DNA of 64,000 nt from Gordonia sihwensis NBRC 108236. Lineage in GTDB: Bacteria; Actinomycetota; Actinomycetes; Mycobacteriales; Mycobacteriaceae. The DNA lies in NCBI RefSeq assembly GCF_000333035.1, contig NZ_BANU01000001.1:186001-250000 (forward strand), in the 5' to 3' direction. This document shows, one piece after another, positions 62,187-64,000 of the stretch. Position 1 is the stretch's first letter; each line of letters opens with the position of its first letter. The translations under genes were made by a program, and so were the position numbers. The notes under the pieces are model-generated. The model saw only the letters and a program-made list of their open reading frames with translations. It was not told the origin of the DNA and searched no databases.

Positions 62187-63506
62187 GTGACTGACAGTGG
62201 AACCTTCGCAGCGCCGAATTTCGCCGAACCCTCCCGCATCGCCGTCGTGGGCGGCGGAGTCGCGGGACTGACCGCCGCGCTCCGGTTGTCGGAACGCCAT
62301 CGGGTCACCCTCTTCGAAGCCGACGACCGGTTGGGCGGCCACGCGCACACGCATCGGATATCGGAGGCGGACGGAACGCGGGTCGCAGTCGATTCGGGAT
62401 TCATCGTCCACAACGACCGCACGTACCCGACGCTCCTTCGCCTGTTCGAGGAACTCGGTGTCGCCACCCGGGACACCGACATGTCGATGTCGGTCCGCTC
62501 GCAGGCGACGGGACTGGAATACGCCGGTGCGCTGGGCTTCGCGGGGCTGTTTCCGACGTGGCGTACCGCGCTTCGCGGACGCTACCTGCTGATGCTCCTC
62601 GAAGTGGTCCGGTTCCACCGGTCGGCGCGCCGCCTGCTGGCCACTGCCGACGACGACTGCCGGCTCGGGGAGTTCGTCGAGCGGACGAGGCTGTCGTCGT
62701 ACTTCCGCGACAACTTCCTGCTGCCGCTGGTGGCGGCCGTGTGGTCGTGCGACGCGGAGACGGCCGCGGAATACCCGGCCCGCTACCTCTTCACCTTCCT
62801 CGACCACCACGGCATGCTCTCGGTGTACGGTTCGCCGGTCTGGCGCACAGTCGTCGGCGGATCGGCCGTCTATGTTCGGGCGATCGCCGATCGCGTCGAG
62901 GCGCGCGGAGGTCGCACCCGGTGCGGAGCCCCGGTCACCGCGGTCGCCGACGAGCCCGGCGGGGTCGTCGTCACCGCGAACGGGACATCCGAGACCTTCG
63001 ACGGCGCGGTGATCGCCACTCACCCGCATCAGGCGCTGGCCATGCTCCGGTCGCCGACCCGGCTGCAGACCGAGGTGCTCGGCGCCATCGGCTACAGCGC
63101 CAAGCCGGCGGTCCTGCACACCGACGAGACGCTGCTGCCGACCGCCGTGCGCGCCCGGGCGTCCTGGAACTACCAGATCCGGGCCGACGGTTCGGCGGTC
63201 GCCGTGACCTACGACCTCACCCGGCTGATGAGGTTGTCGCAGGGGCGCGGCGGGCCGCGGTATCTGGTCACCATGGGACGGACCGATCTGGTCGACCCGG
63301 CGACGATCCTCGCGGAGATGGACTACGAGCATCCCGTCTACGACGCCGGTTCGGTGGCAGCCCAGCAGCGGCTGCCCGAGATCGATACGGACCGAATCGC
63401 TTTCGCCGGTGCCTATCACGGTTGGGGCTTCCACGAGGACGGCGCCGCCTCGGGTGCCCGGGCCGCGGCGCACTTCAGGACGACACGGACGGCGGTGCGA
63501 CGATGA
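62187..63506 (+). CDS. FAD-dependent amine-oxidase-fold oxidoreductase (Rv0449c-like)
   Basis: A 439-residue flavoprotein. FAD-binding GxGxxG is in AVVGGGVAGLTAALRL, with FEADDRLGGHAHT after strand 2 and a C-terminal FAGAYHGWGFHEDG contact. This family lies beside DUF1365 and a cyclopropane-synthase-like methyltransferase in many bacteria, and at the sigK locus of M. tuberculosis (Rv0449c). It may act on unsaturated or furan fatty acids (inference). The GTG at 62187 is preferred to the ATG at 62178 because that ATG overlaps the -10 element. Confidence 0.9.
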   Translation: MTDSGTFAAPNFAEPSRIAVVGGGVAGLTAALRLSERHRVTLFEADDRLGGHAHTHRISEADGTRVAVDSGFIVHNDRTYPTLLRLFEELGVATRDTDMSMSVRSQATGLEYAGALGFAGLFPTWRTALRGRYLLMLLEVVRFHRSARRLLATADDDCRLGEFVERTRLSSYFRDNFLLPLVAAVWSCDAETAAEYPARYLFTFLDHHGMLSVYGSPVWRTVVGGSAVYVRAIADRVEARGGRTRCGAPVTAVADEPGGVVVTANGTSETFDGAVIATHPHQALAMLRSPTRLQTEVLGAIGYSAKPAVLHTDETLLPTAVRARASWNYQIRADGSAVAVTYDLTRLMRLSQGRGGPRYLVTMGRTDLVDPATILAEMDYEHPVYDAGSVAAQQRLPEIDTDRIAFAGAYHGWGFHEDGAASGARAAAHFRTTRTAVRR

Positions 63507-64000
63507 CGGCGCCCGCACTGGTCCACACCCGCATCAGCCACATCCGCCGCGAACCGGTGGACCATCGGTTCGCGCACCGGAGCCTGAGCTGGCTCGTGGA
63601 CATCGACCGCCTGCCGCGCCTGCCACGGGGACTCCGCTGGGCCGCCCGCTTCCGGCCCGAGGACCACTTTCCGTCGCCCGCCGCGGCCGGCGAGACCCTG
63701 CGGGGGCGACTGGAGTCGTACACCGACTCCGTCGGAGCCCCGCGGGCCGACGGCGCGGTCATCGCTCTGCTCTCGCCGCGCGTGGCCGGGTACGTCTTCA
63801 ATCCGCTGTCGGTGTTCTGGTGCCACGACCGCGACGGTCGCCTCCGGTACGTGATCGCCGAGGTTCACAACACATACGGCCAGAGGCACTGCTATCTGGT
63901 GCGCACCGACGGCGCGGGACGGGCCGAGGTCGACAAGGAGTTCTACGTCTCACCGTTCAACGACGTGTCCGGACGTTATCGACTCGTCTTGCCCGAGCCC
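63503..64000 (+). CDS. DUF1365 family protein (3' end cut by window)
   Basis: The first 166 codons of a DUF1365 protein (Rv0448c-like). Key residues are visible in RVAGYVFNPLSVFWC, VIAEVHNTYGQRHCYLV and KEFYVSPFNDVSGRY, all typical of the family. The ATG overlaps the upstream stop by 4 bases (ATGA). The next gene in such operons is usually a cyclopropane-fatty-acyl synthase-like methyltransferase, and sigK/rskA follow in M. tuberculosis, but they would be outside this window. Confidence 0.9.
   Translation, partial: MTAPALVHTRISHIRREPVDHRFAHRSLSWLVDIDRLPRLPRGLRWAARFRPEDHFPSPAAAGETLRGRLESYTDSVGAPRADGAVIALLSPRVAGYVFNPLSVFWCHDRDGRLRYVIAEVHNTYGQRHCYLVRTDGAGRAEVDKEFYVSPFNDVSGRYRLVLPEP

Noticed and set aside
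1..64000. tRNA, rRNA, prophage or IS elements
   Set aside because: No tRNA-like cloverleaf, rRNA segment, integrase or transposase was found by reading the gaps and frames.

Overview
This window is chromosomal DNA of a high-GC actinobacterium from the mycolic-acid-bearing order Mycobacteriales, most likely Gordonia or a close relative (an inference, not a placement). The reasons are an antigen-85-like esterase, paired DUF3558 lipoproteins, a DipZ/fasciclin locus, a CYP51-ferredoxin operon laid out like the Mycobacterium tuberculosis Rv0763c-Rv0771 region, F420-type luciferase-like oxidoreductases, and GC-rich dispersed repeats of the kind seen in Gordonia-type genomes. No rRNA, tRNA, CRISPR array, IS element or prophage was seen. 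No gene-free gap exceeds about 270 bases.

Layout. 1-3880 is nearly all of rpoC, followed by a strong terminator. 3.9-15.8 kb is a mixed housekeeping region: an SRPBCC protein behind a KstR-like palindrome, an Ag85-like esterase, a large secreted protein of unknown function, a DinB2-type polymerase, a deaminase, a SixA-type phosphatase, OsmC, a DMT-type membrane protein, flavodoxin, a PLDc_N/SHOCT membrane protein behind two DosR-like boxes, an S4 RNA-binding reading frame that runs directly into a lipoprotein, a second lipoprotein, and an acyl-ACP thioesterase. 15.9-20.7 kb is fprB followed by a tightly packed glycosyltransferase, methyltransferase and alpha/alpha-barrel protein. 20.7-28.4 kb holds two LLM oxidoreductases, an amidohydrolase, a quinone-oxidoreductase-like MDR protein, and a ClC-SulP anion transporter pair.

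28.4-39.0 kb is the CYP51 locus. A TetR gene heads a rightward operon (P450, SDR, CYP51, ferredoxin, SnoaL-like, unknown). It diverges from a leftward operon (aldehyde dehydrogenase, SDR, beta-hydroxyacid dehydrogenase-like, CMD, thioesterase). A 12-bp palindrome between the two also occurs at two other promoters in the window, suggesting a small regulon. 39.0-41.0 kb has an AbiEi/DUF559-like gene bracketed by 50-bp direct repeats, then a thioesterase. 41.1-51.3 kb is an acyl-CoA catabolic operon resembling acyclic-terpene (Atu) or leucine-type pathways: TIGR03084, AtuA-like, acyl-CoA dehydrogenase, biotin-dependent carboxylase beta and alpha, second acyl-CoA dehydrogenase, hydratase, TetR. 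51.3-57.1 kb has a membrane protein gene broken by an in-frame stop, a flavin reductase, and a leftward regulator, aldehyde dehydrogenase and alcohol dehydrogenase group.

57.2-64.0 kb has xthA, dipZ, a fasciclin lipoprotein, a photolyase, and the start of an FAD oxidoreductase-DUF1365 operon (cut by the window end). Three promoters here share the exact form CCATCC-N15-CCGAAT. That resembles the M. tuberculosis SigK consensus, and these are homologues of known SigK-regulated genes (dipZ, mpt70/mpt83, Rv0449c-Rv0448c). Two of the three have the start codon exactly 7 nt after the -10, implying leaderless mRNAs. A sigK/rskA pair may lie just beyond the right edge.
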